A program made the position numbers and the translations under genes. Source: Torymus aiolomorphi (lineage: Eukaryota > Arthropoda > Insecta > Hymenoptera > Torymidae). Taken from it: 64,000 nt of DNA. Below, in pieces: positions 32,522-43,860 of this stretch (position 1 is the stretch's first letter; each line of letters opens with the position of its first letter). The stretch is taken from contig CM070874.1 in the NCBI GenBank assembly GCA_036365515.1, positions 216,331,442 to 216,395,441 of the forward strand, read 5' to 3'. The notes beneath the pieces were generated by a model that was not told the origin of the DNA, did not search any database, and was given only the letters and a program-made list of their open reading frames with translations.

Positions 32522-33165
32522 TATTTTTGAAGGGTTGACCCTCCCTATCGTCCAATTTTTATATGTTTCTAATGTTCTATTTGATGCTCTAACAAAATTC
32601 AGTGGTACGGTCCATGCCATAAAGATGTATGAATAATATTCAGTTTCATTAATCATGTTATCAAAAATTGAAATTATGGATTTTTCTTTATATTTCAAAA
32701 AATTGTAATTTTTTTCCCTATACTCGGCCAGTATTGATCAAAAAAGCATTTTGAAGAGTTTTCGAAGAAGAATACAAAAAAAATTTGTCGAATAAAGAAT
32801 ATTTGGTCACAGCCTCAATATCCCTTGATGAAGGTATACTAAGAAGCAGCCAATCAGAGACTTTCAAAAGGGGTTATAAAATAAATACTGGCACATTCTA
32901 CAGAAAAAATGCAAACCTTTTGCCAATTAATGTACTATGTAAAAAGTTTCAAGATTGTGAGTTAAAAAATGAATAAACTTGGATTTTAACCAAAAATTGC
33001 AAAAAAATTGAATTTTCAATGTTGCATAGCTTTTTTATTTTTGCAAATATCGACCTAAAATTTGAGGAACATTTTTTGTTCATAAAAACTAAAAGAAAAC
33101 GAGTTTTGAGCGATTTTAAAATTTTGAGCTGCTGACTTCACGTGAAATATCCCACATACCTGAAA
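32522..33165 (+). repeat. right arm of the large inverted repeat
   Basis: The sequence from tttgaagggttgaccctccc to gaaatatcccacata is the inverted partner of 25190-26037 and lacks the MITE found there. It carries the frame 32785-32976 related to 25671-25363. Together the arms enclose the Penelope and Bel/Pao remnants. Confidence 0.78.
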
Positions 33166-33594
33166 CAACAGGAAGGTGTAACAAAATTTGAGACCAAGGG
33201 TTGAACTTCAAATGAACCTGAGTATGGTATTTAAGTTGATCGGCATTTTAAAATATACACCTTCCATTATATAAACGCATAACTGCAAATTGGACATTTT
33301 AACAAAATTTGTATTTTTAGAAGTATTGTCATTAATAATTACTTTGCATTATACTTGTCATGCTACTGAATGATTGGCAAAAGTAGAGCTACTATAATTT
33401 CATTGAGCTCGGCTCATAAGTTTCTTTAGCTTCGTTTCAAATTTTATGAGTTTTGTTGAAAAAAAAACGCAAAAGAATTAATTTTGTGTCAAGACATCTA
33501 GTTTTTTATAAGTAGATAACTAAATAAACTCATGTAATTGTAATTCTTTTCTGTTATAATTAAATATGTTCACCCATACACCTTTCCTTATAAC
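33166..33594. other. AT-rich stretch without recognisable genes
   Basis: Nothing recognised between the right arm and the satellite. Confidence 0.5.
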
Positions 33595-33840
33595 TAATAA
33601 TTGTGCGTATTTCGTCTATACGCATTTTTGCATTATAAACAACTGTGCGTATTTCGCTTATAAAAATTTTTGATATTGTAAATAATTGTGCGTATTTCGC
33701 TTGTACGCATTTTTTATTATAAATAATTGTACGTATTTCGCCTATACGCATTTTTGTAGGATAAATAATTGTGCGCATTTCGCATATACGCATTATTTAT
33801 TATGAATAATTGTGCGTATTTAGCCTATACGCATTTTTTT
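33595..33840. repeat. second block of the GCGTATTTCGCC satellite (about six copies)
   Basis: Same unit as 23860-24340 (tgcgtatttcgcctatacgca with A/T linkers). As there, a ~90-bp repeat array follows at higher coordinates. Confidence 0.9.
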
Positions 33841-33969
33841 ATTTACTATTTTTTTTTATTACAAACACATGTCAATTTGAACGTAATTACGTTCAAGTAT
33901 TTATTTTACTTATAGTATAAAATTACGTGATTAGTAATACTTTGAGTTTTGACAAGTCCAACACCTTTT

Positions 33970-34177
33970 AGCCAAAAACTACGGAGTGCACCCCCTAAAT
34001 ATCGTCATCGGCTTCGCCGAAGACCTGGACCACGTATTAGATGCGCCCTGATATCCAAACGTAAAAGACTACGAAGTGCACCACCTAGACCTCGTCCTCG
34101 GCTACCCTGAACACCTGCACTGCGTATTAGATGCGCCCTGATATTTTAATGCAAAAAACTACGGAGCGAACCACTTA
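33970..34177. repeat. ~90-bp tandem repeat array, third copy split by the pogo-like element
   Basis: Copies start at about 33978, 34068 and 34158 with ctacggagtgcacc, spaced exactly 90 bp, in inverted orientation to those at 24440. The third is broken at 34177, and its continuation (gacctagacgacgcattcgatgc) appears at about 39968. Confidence 0.85.
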
Positions 34178-35330
34178 CAAGGAAGGTACCCCAAGTGTAA
34201 GTCGCCGATTTGGACGATATTGCAATATGTTGTAGTACATTAAAAAATAAGAGACACGTATTTTCTTTTTACATGCTGATAGACACTTTAAGGGGGTGAA
34301 ATCTACCCCTAAAGTTCACCCTCAAAAACAGTTTTTTTCAAATATTTCAAAAACGAATAATGCTAGCTTAATGAAACCGACGCCAAAAGTTGTAGAATAA
34401 AAAAGCCTTCAAAATAGCATTACATTCAATTTTAAGGGTAGCAACCCCTATTTTTTTTTTCAAGAAAACTAAGCTTATTTTCATCAATTTTCAGCTATAA
34501 AAATTACAATAAATTATATATCGCCTCAAAACAGATTTCATTTAAAAGAAAATTATAAAATAAAGTTGACCTGTCTCGTGGTTTTGGCCAAAATTATTTT
34601 TTAGGGGGTAACTACCCCTTATTTATATTTTGTTCATTATTTCAGAAATAAATAAAGATACCTTAATAAAACCAACGCTAAAAATTTTAAAATAGGAAAG
34701 GCTTCAAAACAGCATTACTTTCAATTTTAAGGGTAGCAACCCCTATTTTTTTTCAAGAAAACTAAGCTTTTTTTCATCAATTTTCAGCTATAAAAATTAC
34801 AATACATTATATATCGCCTTAAAACTGGTTCCATTTAAAAGAAAATTAAAAAATAAAGTTGACCTGTCTCGTGGTTTTGGCCAAAATTATTTTTTAGGGG
34901 TCACTGCCCCTTATTTATTTTTTGTTCATTATTTCAGATATAAATAAAGATACCTTAATAAAACCAACGCTAAAAATTTTAAATAAGAAAGGCTTCAAAA
35001 CAGCATTATTTTCAATTTTAAGGGTAGCAACCCCTATTTTTTTCCAAGAAAACTAAGCTTTTTTCATCAATTTTCAGCTATAAAAATTATAATAAATTAT
35101 ATATCGCCTTAAAACTGATTCCATTTAAAAGAAAATTAAAAAAATAAAGTTGACCTGTCCCGTGGTTTTAACCAAAATTATTTCTTAGGAGGTAACTACC
35201 TTAATAAAACTAACGCTAAAAATCTTAAAATTAAAAAGGCCACAAATCTGTATCACTTTCAATTTTAAGGGTAGGAACCCCTATTTTTCTCTTTTTAAGG
35301 ATATTAAGAGACTTTATTGACTTCAATGGT
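34178..35330. repeat. left terminal inverted repeat with ~290-bp subrepeats
   Basis: Units share taaagttgacctgtctcgtgg, here seen as the pieces tgacctgtctcgtggttttg and gggtagcaacccctattttt, and repeat at about 290-bp spacing. The first ~150 bp (34178-34330) is unique to the terminus. Confidence 0.85.
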
Positions 35331-35643
35331 GAAACTTATCGATTTTTATCGACTTCTAGTAACTTTTTCTAGCAGAGAGGGTAAATGTGTTTATTATTTT
35401 TTTCTGAAAAAATTGCGTAAATAATCAAAATTTAGTGAGATTAATTTTTTTTCAAAAAAGTAATAAAAATTAAAGTTACGTGTTTCAGAAAAATACAAAA
35501 TGAAATGATAACTAATGTAAATATGGTTTTTGTTTTAACAACACAAGTTTTATTATTACTATTACTACAAAAAATTTAAAGTATTCTCAAAAAAGTAATT
35601 GTTTGTCGAATAGCTCGAGGCATTATGGATTATAAGTTGTACA

Positions 35644-37385
35644 TTAATGATATTCTTCAAAAAAGTGTTTTAAGCATAAAGATTTTTTACACCACGAACA
35701 TCTAACAATTGCAACATTATTACAACCATTGATCTCACAATGCGTTGCATAGAAATCTCCGAAACTGAAACTTACGGGGTCATCGAAATCTCCTGGTCGA
35801 TTCACAAGATACCCACTTTTATACTACGAATATTTAAATAGATTTTCATATCGTGGAGATGAAAATTGGTTATGAACCAAAGACCTTAATTTAATTATAT
35901 TATTTCTCAAGTGTAAATTTAAGTCTTCGTCTATGAGCAAAACATGGTCTGAACAATGTTTAACATAGTTCTTCCATGTGCGGAATCCATATACATCTAA
36001 CGGCTGTATGTTTCCAGTCGTTCCTGCAGGTATCATTTTGAGATGTAGTGTTATATCGTGTGGCGTAACTTCCTGTACAATCGTTGGACAATGACCACTC
36101 CACGAATCAATTAGCAGCATGCTTCTAGGTCCAACTTGAGGAAAATATACCTCTTTTAACCACGCCTTAAAGAGTTCTAGAAATTTTGATTTTATTTAAA
36201 TGTATCTTCCGAAATAATTAACGTTTTATTTTTAGAAATTAATAGAACGTGATTTTACCTGAATTAAGTTTTCCAGATGTCGAGGATGTATGTAACATAT
36301 ACGTTTGTAGGCACAAACAAATTTTGTGAGACAATTGGTCCAAATTCTCCGCTTCGTTCCTTTAATACTAAAAATAATGGTGATAGTAACTTTCCTGTGG
36401 CTGAAATTGTCGGCTGTACAGTATAGCTATGAGTTGTTGATGTGACCGACTGTACAAGGCACTGTAATTTCTTTTCTCCTTCAAAAGCAAGAGATCGACC
36501 AGAATGCATTTCCAACTGAAAACCAAACTGATCTGAATTATATGTATTGTCAGCGCCTATTTGATTAATCAATTGTTTGACTTCTGTTACGAATTCTACT
36601 TCTTTTTTATGCAAATCATTTCTATTTTCTATACTTTTTTTTGTGATAAATTTATTAATTTTTCGAGAAACAATTCTATGGGTGTTTTTAAATTTTGAAA
36701 GCCAATGTTTTGAAGCTGTAAATCTTACGTCCTCATTTCCGATTAATTTTCGTGCTTGTAGAGCCCATCTTCTTAAATCGTTGTCATGAATTATTAATCC
36801 AGCTTCAGTAGCAGCTTTAAAATTTTCTAGTGTGAAATCGCAAATTCTTGCAATTCTTTCTCGGTAAGTTCCACCTTGATTGATTTGGTGAGCCCAGCGA
36901 TGTAACTGTGTTTTAGAACTGACTTTCCTGAATCTATTTTGAACTGTTTTAAGCGATAAATTCTTGTTTGTTTTTCCACTTCTCCAATATTCTACAGCCC
37001 TTTTTTTGTATTCAAAACTCAATGGTTCTTCATGTCCCGTACATTGATCCGTGGGTAATTCAGGATAGTAAGGAAGTGTATGTAAATCAACATCTTCCAC
37101 AATACGTGCATCTGTTTCTTTATATTCTTCTTGAAAATCCAACGATTGTTCCATTATAACATCTATGCTATTAGACGATTCCATTAAATCTAACAGTATC
37201 ATTTGGAAATGGTCTTTTATTTCTATTTCTTTAATATTATAAGGGCTATCTTGAATATCAAGTGTTTGGAAATAGGCAAGCAGCAAATTAATAACATTCA
37301 GAGGATTAATTTTCATTTTGAGTGCTAAAATAATCAAACATTTATAAGAATAATTGCATACAGAAATAGTATCTTTACAACACAC
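35644..37385 (-). pseudogene. pogo-like DDE transposase with an 82-bp intron and a cysteine-rich tail
   Basis: Exon 1 (37385-36259) has a helix-turn-helix region (KKRAVEYWRSGK...LKTVQNRFRK), a second HTH-like part (ASKHWLSKFKNTHRIVSRKI) and the first catalytic Asp in NSDQFGF. A 2-bp loss near 36285 shifts the frame. GTAAAA/AG borders mark an intron at 36258-36177. Exon 2 carries the second Asp (LLIDSWSGH) and, 36 residues later, the third (NIQPLDVYGF). TAG at 35826-35824 replaces what looks like a Trp codon; the frame then stays open to 35644 and includes CNNVAIVRCSWCKKSLCLKH, a possible zinc-binding tail. The start could be the internal ATG at about 37318. It would cut and paste the element, but the copy is dead. 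Confidence 0.75.
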
Positions 37386-38959
37386 ATATATAGAATGCTG
37401 AAAATAAAAACATTTTTTTAATTTGTATGCGTCACCCCTCTAAATCTTACATTACTATGTTGCGAGAACATAGCTGTTTCTCAATGAGGAAGCTTTGTGC
37501 GTTGTACGTTTTACGCTTTTACTGATGTATGCCATCATGCGACCAATGTCTTTTTACCGGGAAATATTTGTTTAAATATTAAAAAAATACCATATTTTCA
37601 CAAGATAATAATGTTGCATTTAAAAAGGCGACACATACAAATAAAACAAATATTTATACTTTGGGCCATCCTGTTAAGAATCTATTAAGAATATCGTATC
37701 TGTATATTTCTTTACTAAAGCGCTTGATTAAAATGAAAAGAAGGTAATCTCGAGTTTTTTTTTTAAATTTGTAAACAGTAATCGATAAGATGTGTTGCAC
37801 AATGCCTGTTAATTTAGATTTATTAAAATTAAGATTTAGTTATTTAAAATTATTATTTGTGTGTAAAATTTATTATTTGTAAAACATCAAATAGTAAAGG
37901 AACCGTATACAATTTTGGCTAAAAATTGAATCAGGAGTCTATAATTTTGTTAATAACAGAAAGTAAACAATACAGTATACACAATAAAGTATATTTTGAT
38001 ACATTTTTTAATTTTCGTAAAAATATTAAAAATACTTTATGCACTTATAAATCAGGATTTTTTAAATCTTTAAAATTAAAGAAAAATCAATTTAAACTAT
38101 TTGTGCTCTATAACATCAAATGTATCTCCAAAAAATGTAACAATGTACGAAATTGCATACTTTCTAATATGTTCATTAAAAATAACGCAAAATATAATTT
38201 TGAAAAGCTGTTATAATTTTATTAAAGCCTATAGACAGATACGAAATTCTTACAATTAATGCATTAGATCTGATATATAAATAGACATTTACCTGTAGTT
38301 TTGTAGTGCTGCTGACATTAAAAAAAATGAATTGATGCAATATTACAGCCACAATATTGTAGAAATAACCACTTTTACAAAACAACACTGCACGACTGGA
38401 ACTCTACCGATTTATAAATACAATGTTTGCCAGCAATATATGACACTACGAGTTAAATCACCAATCTATAAATATCCGCCTCATAATAACATAAAAATAA
38501 CATATTATTTTCTCATTCACAATCAGCGATTACTCTTATTTACTGCATAAAAATCACTTACATCCACGTACACACACGCACACACACATTAATTTTTTTT
38601 AATGCTTTATTTATCACGTATCAAAACGGTACGATTGCCTTTGACGAAGTATTTATAATAATACATAAAATATAATAAAGGAAAGTAAGAACATAATGAA
38701 CTTCCGGGGATGATTTGCACCCGTTTAAAATGTATTATTCACAGATAAACAATATAAATATTTTTCGTTTTTTGGTTCACTACAACATATAAAAGTTTAA
38801 ATAAACATGTTACTTTTCTTGTGGAATTCAAGACAAAATTAGTTTTTCGAAAAAGCTTTACAATAATCCGTTTAAACAAGTAGTTTAACCAAACTAATTT
38901 TGCAAAATTAATCATAAATTAGTATTTCGTATTGCCCGAAAGCGCTAAAATTACATAGC
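37386..38959. other. AT-rich segment inside the pogo-like element
   Basis: No credible gene. Between the transposase start and the right inverted repeat there are only short frames and a CA microsatellite near 38570-38588. It may contain the transposase promoter. Confidence 0.5.
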
Positions 38960-39938
38960 GTTTGTCTGCGTTATTGGTCAAAATTTTATGGTCAATCTTT
39001 TCAATGGAATGGTTTTTAAAGAGATATATTTATTGTAATTTTTATAGCTGAAAATTGATAAAAAACTTAATTTCCTTTAAAAAAATACGGGTTGCTAAAA
39101 TTGAAAGTTATGCAGATTTATGGCCTTTTTAATTTTAAGATTTTTAGCGTTAGTTTTATTAAGGTATCTTTATTTATTTCTGAAATAATGAACAAAATAA
39201 AAATAAGGGGTAGTTACCCCTAAAAAATAATTCTGGTTAAAACCACGGGATAGGTGAACTTTATTTTTTAATTTTCTTTTAAATGGAATCAGTTTTAAGG
39301 CGATATATAATTTATTATAATTTTTATAGCTGAAAAATGATGAAAAAGGCTTAGTTGTCTTGAAAAAAAGATAGGGGTTGCTACCCTTAAAATTGAAAAT
39401 AATGCTGTTTTGAAGCCTTTCTTATTTTAAAATTTTTAGCGTTGGTTTTATTAAGATGTCTTTATTTATTTCTGAAATAATGAACAAAATATAAATAAGG
39501 GGTAGTTACCCCCTAAAAATAATTTTGGCCAAAACCACGAGACAGGTCAACTTTATTTTATAATTTTCTTTTAAATGAAATCTGTTTTGAGGCGATATAT
39601 AATTTATTGTAATTTTTATAGCTGAAAATTGATGAGAAAAGCTTAGTTTTCTTTAAAAAAAAAAATTGGGGTTGCTACCCTTAAAATTGAAAGTAATGCT
39701 GTTTTGAAGGCTTTTTTATTCTACAACTTTTGGCATCGGTTTCATTAAACTAGCTTTATTCGTTTTTGAAATATTTGAAAAAAACTGTTATTGAGGGTGA
39801 ACTTTAGGGGTAGATTTCTCCCCCTTAAAGTGTCTATCAGCATGTAAGAAAAAATACGTGTCTCTTATTTTTTAATGTACTACAACATATTGCAATATCG
39901 TCCAAATCGGCGACTGACACTTGGGGAACCTTCCTTGT
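38960..39938. repeat. right terminal inverted repeat with ~290-bp subrepeats
   Basis: It is the inverse of 34178-35330, with unit marks near 39060, 39349 and 39643 spaced about 290 bp. It is somewhat diverged from the left arm. Confidence 0.85.
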
Positions 39939-40414
39939 TAGAATCCATCATTGACAAACCCAAAGACCTAGACGACGCATTCGATGCTTTCAATTATCGA
40001 TGAGTAACACTTCCTTAAAATAGTTGTTATTTCCATATTAGCAGGTAGCAACCGTTACCGCTATAGTATTTCTCCCTTACAATTGAAGGTGGAAGCAATG
40101 TATACTAAAATCGTGACACTTTTACGTCCGTATGCTGCTGATCGAACGATCGTATAATTGTGTAACTGTTGTAGTATGAAAAGCAACATACTTTAAAAGT
40201 AAGCGACCCATACCATAAAAGTATGGGTCCCTTACCAAGATTGCTAAAACCACCTTACTTATATAGTAAAGGAACTCCTATACTCCACGAGTAAGCCGTT
40301 TTAACTGTAGCAGTAAGAGTTTTCTTTCCGTGTGCACCCGTAGAAAACTGTTATTTTTTGGGGAGGTATAATTCGTACCTAAAAATCAGGTGTGCCCTAA
40401 ATACTGACATTATT
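39939..40414. other. continuation of the 90-bp repeat, then unassigned sequence
   Basis: About 50 bp (39950-40000) continue the interrupted 90-bp repeat. After that only a short hairpin (gacccatac...gtatgggtc, about 40207-40232) is notable. Confidence 0.5.
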
Positions 40415-40952
40415 CTAGGCGCCAGGGGGGTTGCCGTGACCGATGGATGTCCACGCCTCCACCAAAGCTTTTCTTACGTATTTTTATCTGCTGATTCTGA
40501 ATTTCGAAGGTGGACAGTCGCCAGACTGTTAGTTTTTTGTTATTAACAATTTAATTGTTTAAATTGCTGCCAAATCAATATAATTAATTATAACTGAATG
40601 CTAACTGTCTAAAACTGTAGTAAACTGATCTAGAATTTGCATGATTGCGCTCGAATTCGGGGTTATTGCACTAAATTTGCAATAATTCGGGTTCTAATCA
40701 AAATTTTTCAATCCTGAAAAAATGAGTATATTTCTAGATCAATTTACTACAGTTTTAGGCAGTTAGGATTCAGTTATAATTAATCATATTGATTTGGCAG
40801 CAATTTAAACAATTAAATTGATAATAACAAAAAACTAACAGATTGGCGACTGTCCACCTTCGAAATTCAGAATCAGCAGACAAAAATACGTAAGAAAAGC
40901 TTTGGTGGAAGTGCGGACATCCATCGGCCACGGAAACCCCCCTGGCGCCTAG
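40415..40952. mobile_element. fold-back element with ~215-bp inverted arms
   Basis: The left arm starts CTAGGCGCCAGGGGGGTT and the right arm ends AACCCCCCTGGCGCCTAG (with one differing base); the arms span about 40415-40630 and 40730-40952. The 100-bp loop has no ORF. It abuts the tandem array at 40972. Confidence 0.8.
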
Positions 40953-40971
40953 ACTACATCTCGAGTCTGTC

Positions 40972-42130
40972 GCGGGAGCGCAGACATTCAAGTATACCTT
41001 CGCCGTCCCTTCTCCGTCGTGTCTGCCTAGGTGATGTCCTCGGGAAGTGATAGTTGCGTTGGCTGCCGTCGAGGAGAGTACAATTATATGAAGACGTGTT
41101 ATCTTCTGCAGGAACTCTTCGCCTAGAGCAAAACAAAATATATTAATAATGTGTTAAGCAGTGGGGATGAGGAGAGCAGTATCGAACTGCCAGCAACAGA
41201 GGAGTAGACAGATGGAAAGTTGGAGGCTTCTTTCGGCTATACTACACGATAAAGTCCAAACGAAAGTGAAGTACTTACTCGAGCCTGTCACAGGAGCGCA
41301 AACTACATTCAACTACAACTTCGCCCTTCCTTCTCCGTTGTGTTCGCCTAGGTGATGTCCTCGGGAAGTGGTAGTTGCGTTGGCTGCCCTCGAGAAGAGT
41401 AGAATTATATGAAGACGTGTTGTCTTCTACAGGAGCTCTTCATCTAGGGCAATACAAAATATATTAATAATGTGTCAAGCAGTAGGGATGAGGAGAGCAG
41501 TATCGAACTACCAGCAACAGAGGAGTAGACAGATGGAAACTTGGAGGCTTGTTTCGGCTATACTACATGATAAAGTCCAAACCAAAGTGAAGTACTTACT
41601 CGAGCCTGTCACGGGAGCGCAAACTACATTCAACTACAACTTCGCCCTCCCTTCTCCGTTGTGTTCGCCTAGGTGATGTCCTCGGGAAGTGATAGTTGCG
41701 TTGGCTGCCCTCGGGACGAGTAGAATTATATGAAGACGCGTTGTCTTCTACAGGAGCTCTTCATCTAGGGCAATACAAAATATATTAATAATGTGTTAAG
41801 CAGTAGGGATGAGGATAGTAGTATCGAAGTACCAGGAACAGAGGAGTAGACCGATGGAAAGTTGGACAGTAGGTTCGCCTGTACTACAAGATAAAGTCCA
41901 AATCCGAAGTGAAGTACTTACTCGAGTCTGGCACAGGAGATCAAACTATATTTATATACACCTTCGCTTTCACTTCTACGATATGTTTGTCTTGCTGATG
42001 TCTTCAGGACGTGGTAGTTGTGTTGGCTGCCCTGGAGAAGAGTAGAATGATATGAAGACGTGTTGTCTTCTGCAGGAGCTCTTCGCCTAGGGCAAAACAA
42101 AATATATTAATAAAGTGTTAAGCAGTATAG
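40972..42130. repeat. ~308-332 bp tandem repeat (nearly four copies)
   Basis: The marker cgagcctgtcacaggagcgc, or close variants, occurs at 40972, 41280, 41601 and 41933. Each copy also has ggtgatgtcctcgggaagtg and aatatattaataatgtgt. The last copy is the most diverged. Short frames inside are a by-product of the repeats. Confidence 0.88.
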
Positions 42131-42182
42131 CAATGAGGATAGCAGTATCGATCTGCCAGGAACAGAGGGAGTAGATAGATGT

Positions 42183-42590
42183 AAAGTTAAGATATTTGTA
42201 GAGAATGGAAAGGGATCTTTGGAATGAAAAGTCAAAAAAGCGCATGTGCATTTTCAACTAAGATCTCCTCACCCTCGCTTAAAGTTTACCAGAATTACAG
42301 ACACACTATGCAATACTTGCTGAGGGATTGTATATCCAATATCAGATATACTCAATGAGCCAGTATGGAGAAAATAACTTTTTTTTCTTGAAAACTACTT
42401 GAAAAACACACAAAAAATGCAGTATCTCCACTCTTGCTTATTATTTAGAACTAAAACCTGGTATATAATCCCTCAGTATGTACAACATAGTGTGTGTAAA
42501 GTTTAAGAATTTGTAGAGAATGGAAAGGGATCTTTGGAATGACAAGTCGAAAAAGCGCATGTGCATTTCCAACTAAGACCTCCTCCTATG
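42183..42590. repeat. ~90-bp direct repeat separated by ~220 bp
   Basis: tttgtagagaatggaaaggg...gcgcatgtgcattt occurs at about 42195-42280 and again at 42508-42595 with few changes. The region between has no gene. Confidence 0.8.
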
Positions 42591-42779
42591 AGTTCGAAGC
42601 TCTGAACGTTCACCGTGAAAGAAATGTCGATAATTCCCAAATTCGGTTTTTTTGATATTATCTCTTAAGATATGCATAAAATATGTACAAATTGCAAAAT
42701 AAGTTATTTCTAAAGTGATTATCCCCCCAAATCATCCCTAAAACCACCGCGACTAGACAATAAATGACAAAAAGAATTG

Positions 42780-43860
42780 GTACCATGAGAGTTTATTAAT
42801 TTAAGACAAGTTGTATGTCTGATATTTCCTCCAGATACTGCCCTAGCATTGAAAAGAAATTGTCGATATGAAATCCGAACAGGATCCTTTAGCTTGGGGG
42901 GTGCAAAGGGGCTAAAATAGCGGAAAATCTACGAAAAATAGCGAGAAAAATCATGTCTCGTGAGTTTATTAATTTAAGACAAACTTAATGGCTGATATTT
43001 CTTCCGGATACTGCCCTAGCATTGAAAAAAAATTGGCGATATGAAATTCGAACCGGAGCCTTTCGCTTGGCGGGTGCAAAGGAGCTAAAATATCGGAAAA
43101 TAAACGAAAAATGCGGCAACAAAATCATATCTCGTGAGTTTATTAATTCAAGACAAATTTTATGGCTGATATTTCTTCATGATGCTGCCCTAGCATTGCA
43201 GAAAAATTGACGATATCTAATTCTAACCGGATCCTTTCGCTTAGGGGGTGCAAATGGGCTAAAATAGCGTAAAATACACGGAAAATATCGAGAAAAAAAA
43301 AATGTCTCGTGAGTTTATTAATTATGACAAATTTTATAGCTGCTATTTCTTACAGATACTGACCCAGCATTCTAAAAAAATTGGCGATATGAAATTCTAA
43401 CTGGATCCTTTCGCTTAGGGGGTGCAAAGGGGCTAAAATAGCGGAAAATCTACGAAAAATAGCGAGAAAAAATCATGTCTCGTGAGTTTATTAATTTCAG
43501 ACAAATTTTATCGCTGATATTTCTTCCAGATACTGCCCTAGCATTGAATAAAACTTGGCGATATGAAATTCGAACCGGATCCTTTCGCTTAGGGGGTACA
43601 AAGGGGCTAAAATAGCGGAAAATCTACGAAAAATAGCGAGAAAAAATCATGTTTCGAGAGTTTATTAATTTAAGACAAATTTTTTGGCTGATATTTCTTC
43701 TAGATACTGCTCTAGCATGGTAAAAAATTGGCGATATGAAATTGGATCCGGAACCTTTGGCTTGGAGGGTGCAAATGGGCTAAAATAGAGAAAAATACAC
43801 AAAAAATACCGAAAAAAATACCGAAAGAAATCAGTTCTAGAGAGTTTATTAACTCATTAT
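42780..43860. repeat. ~174-bp satellite (about six to seven monomers)
   Basis: The marker gagtttattaatttaagaca, or close variants, recurs at about 42788, 42961, 43136, 43311, 43484, 43659 and 43841, so monomers are roughly 173-186 bp. Each has actgccctagcattgaa and ggcgatatgaaattcgaac. Monomers differ by scattered substitutions. The unit length is close to one nucleosome, as in many centromere-type satellites. Confidence 0.9.

Larger units (their letters stand above)
34178..39938 (-). mobile_element. pogo-like DNA transposon with ~1.1 kb terminal inverted repeats
   Basis: The left end CAAGGAAGGTACCCCAAGTG matches the inverse of the right end (cacttggggaaccttccttg). The arms run inwards for about 1.1 kb at 34178-35330 and 38960-39938. 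Each arm is made of three to four tandem ~290-bp units (marked by ctaagctt at 34470, 34760 and 35053). The flanks keep TA at 34176-34177 and 39939-39940, fitting a TA target, and the surrounding 90-bp repeat is split precisely here. The transposase (minus strand) is degraded. The size of the repeats relative to the gene is unusual for pogo-type elements. Confidence 0.85.

Noticed and set aside
41161..42045. Three similar short ORFs (41161, 41470, 41809)
   Set aside because: They are the same segment of a ~310-bp satellite; one is shifted in frame, so not a conserved gene.
43022..43210. Open frame in the 174-bp satellite
   Set aside because: Not conserved in the other monomers, which contain stops at the same positions.
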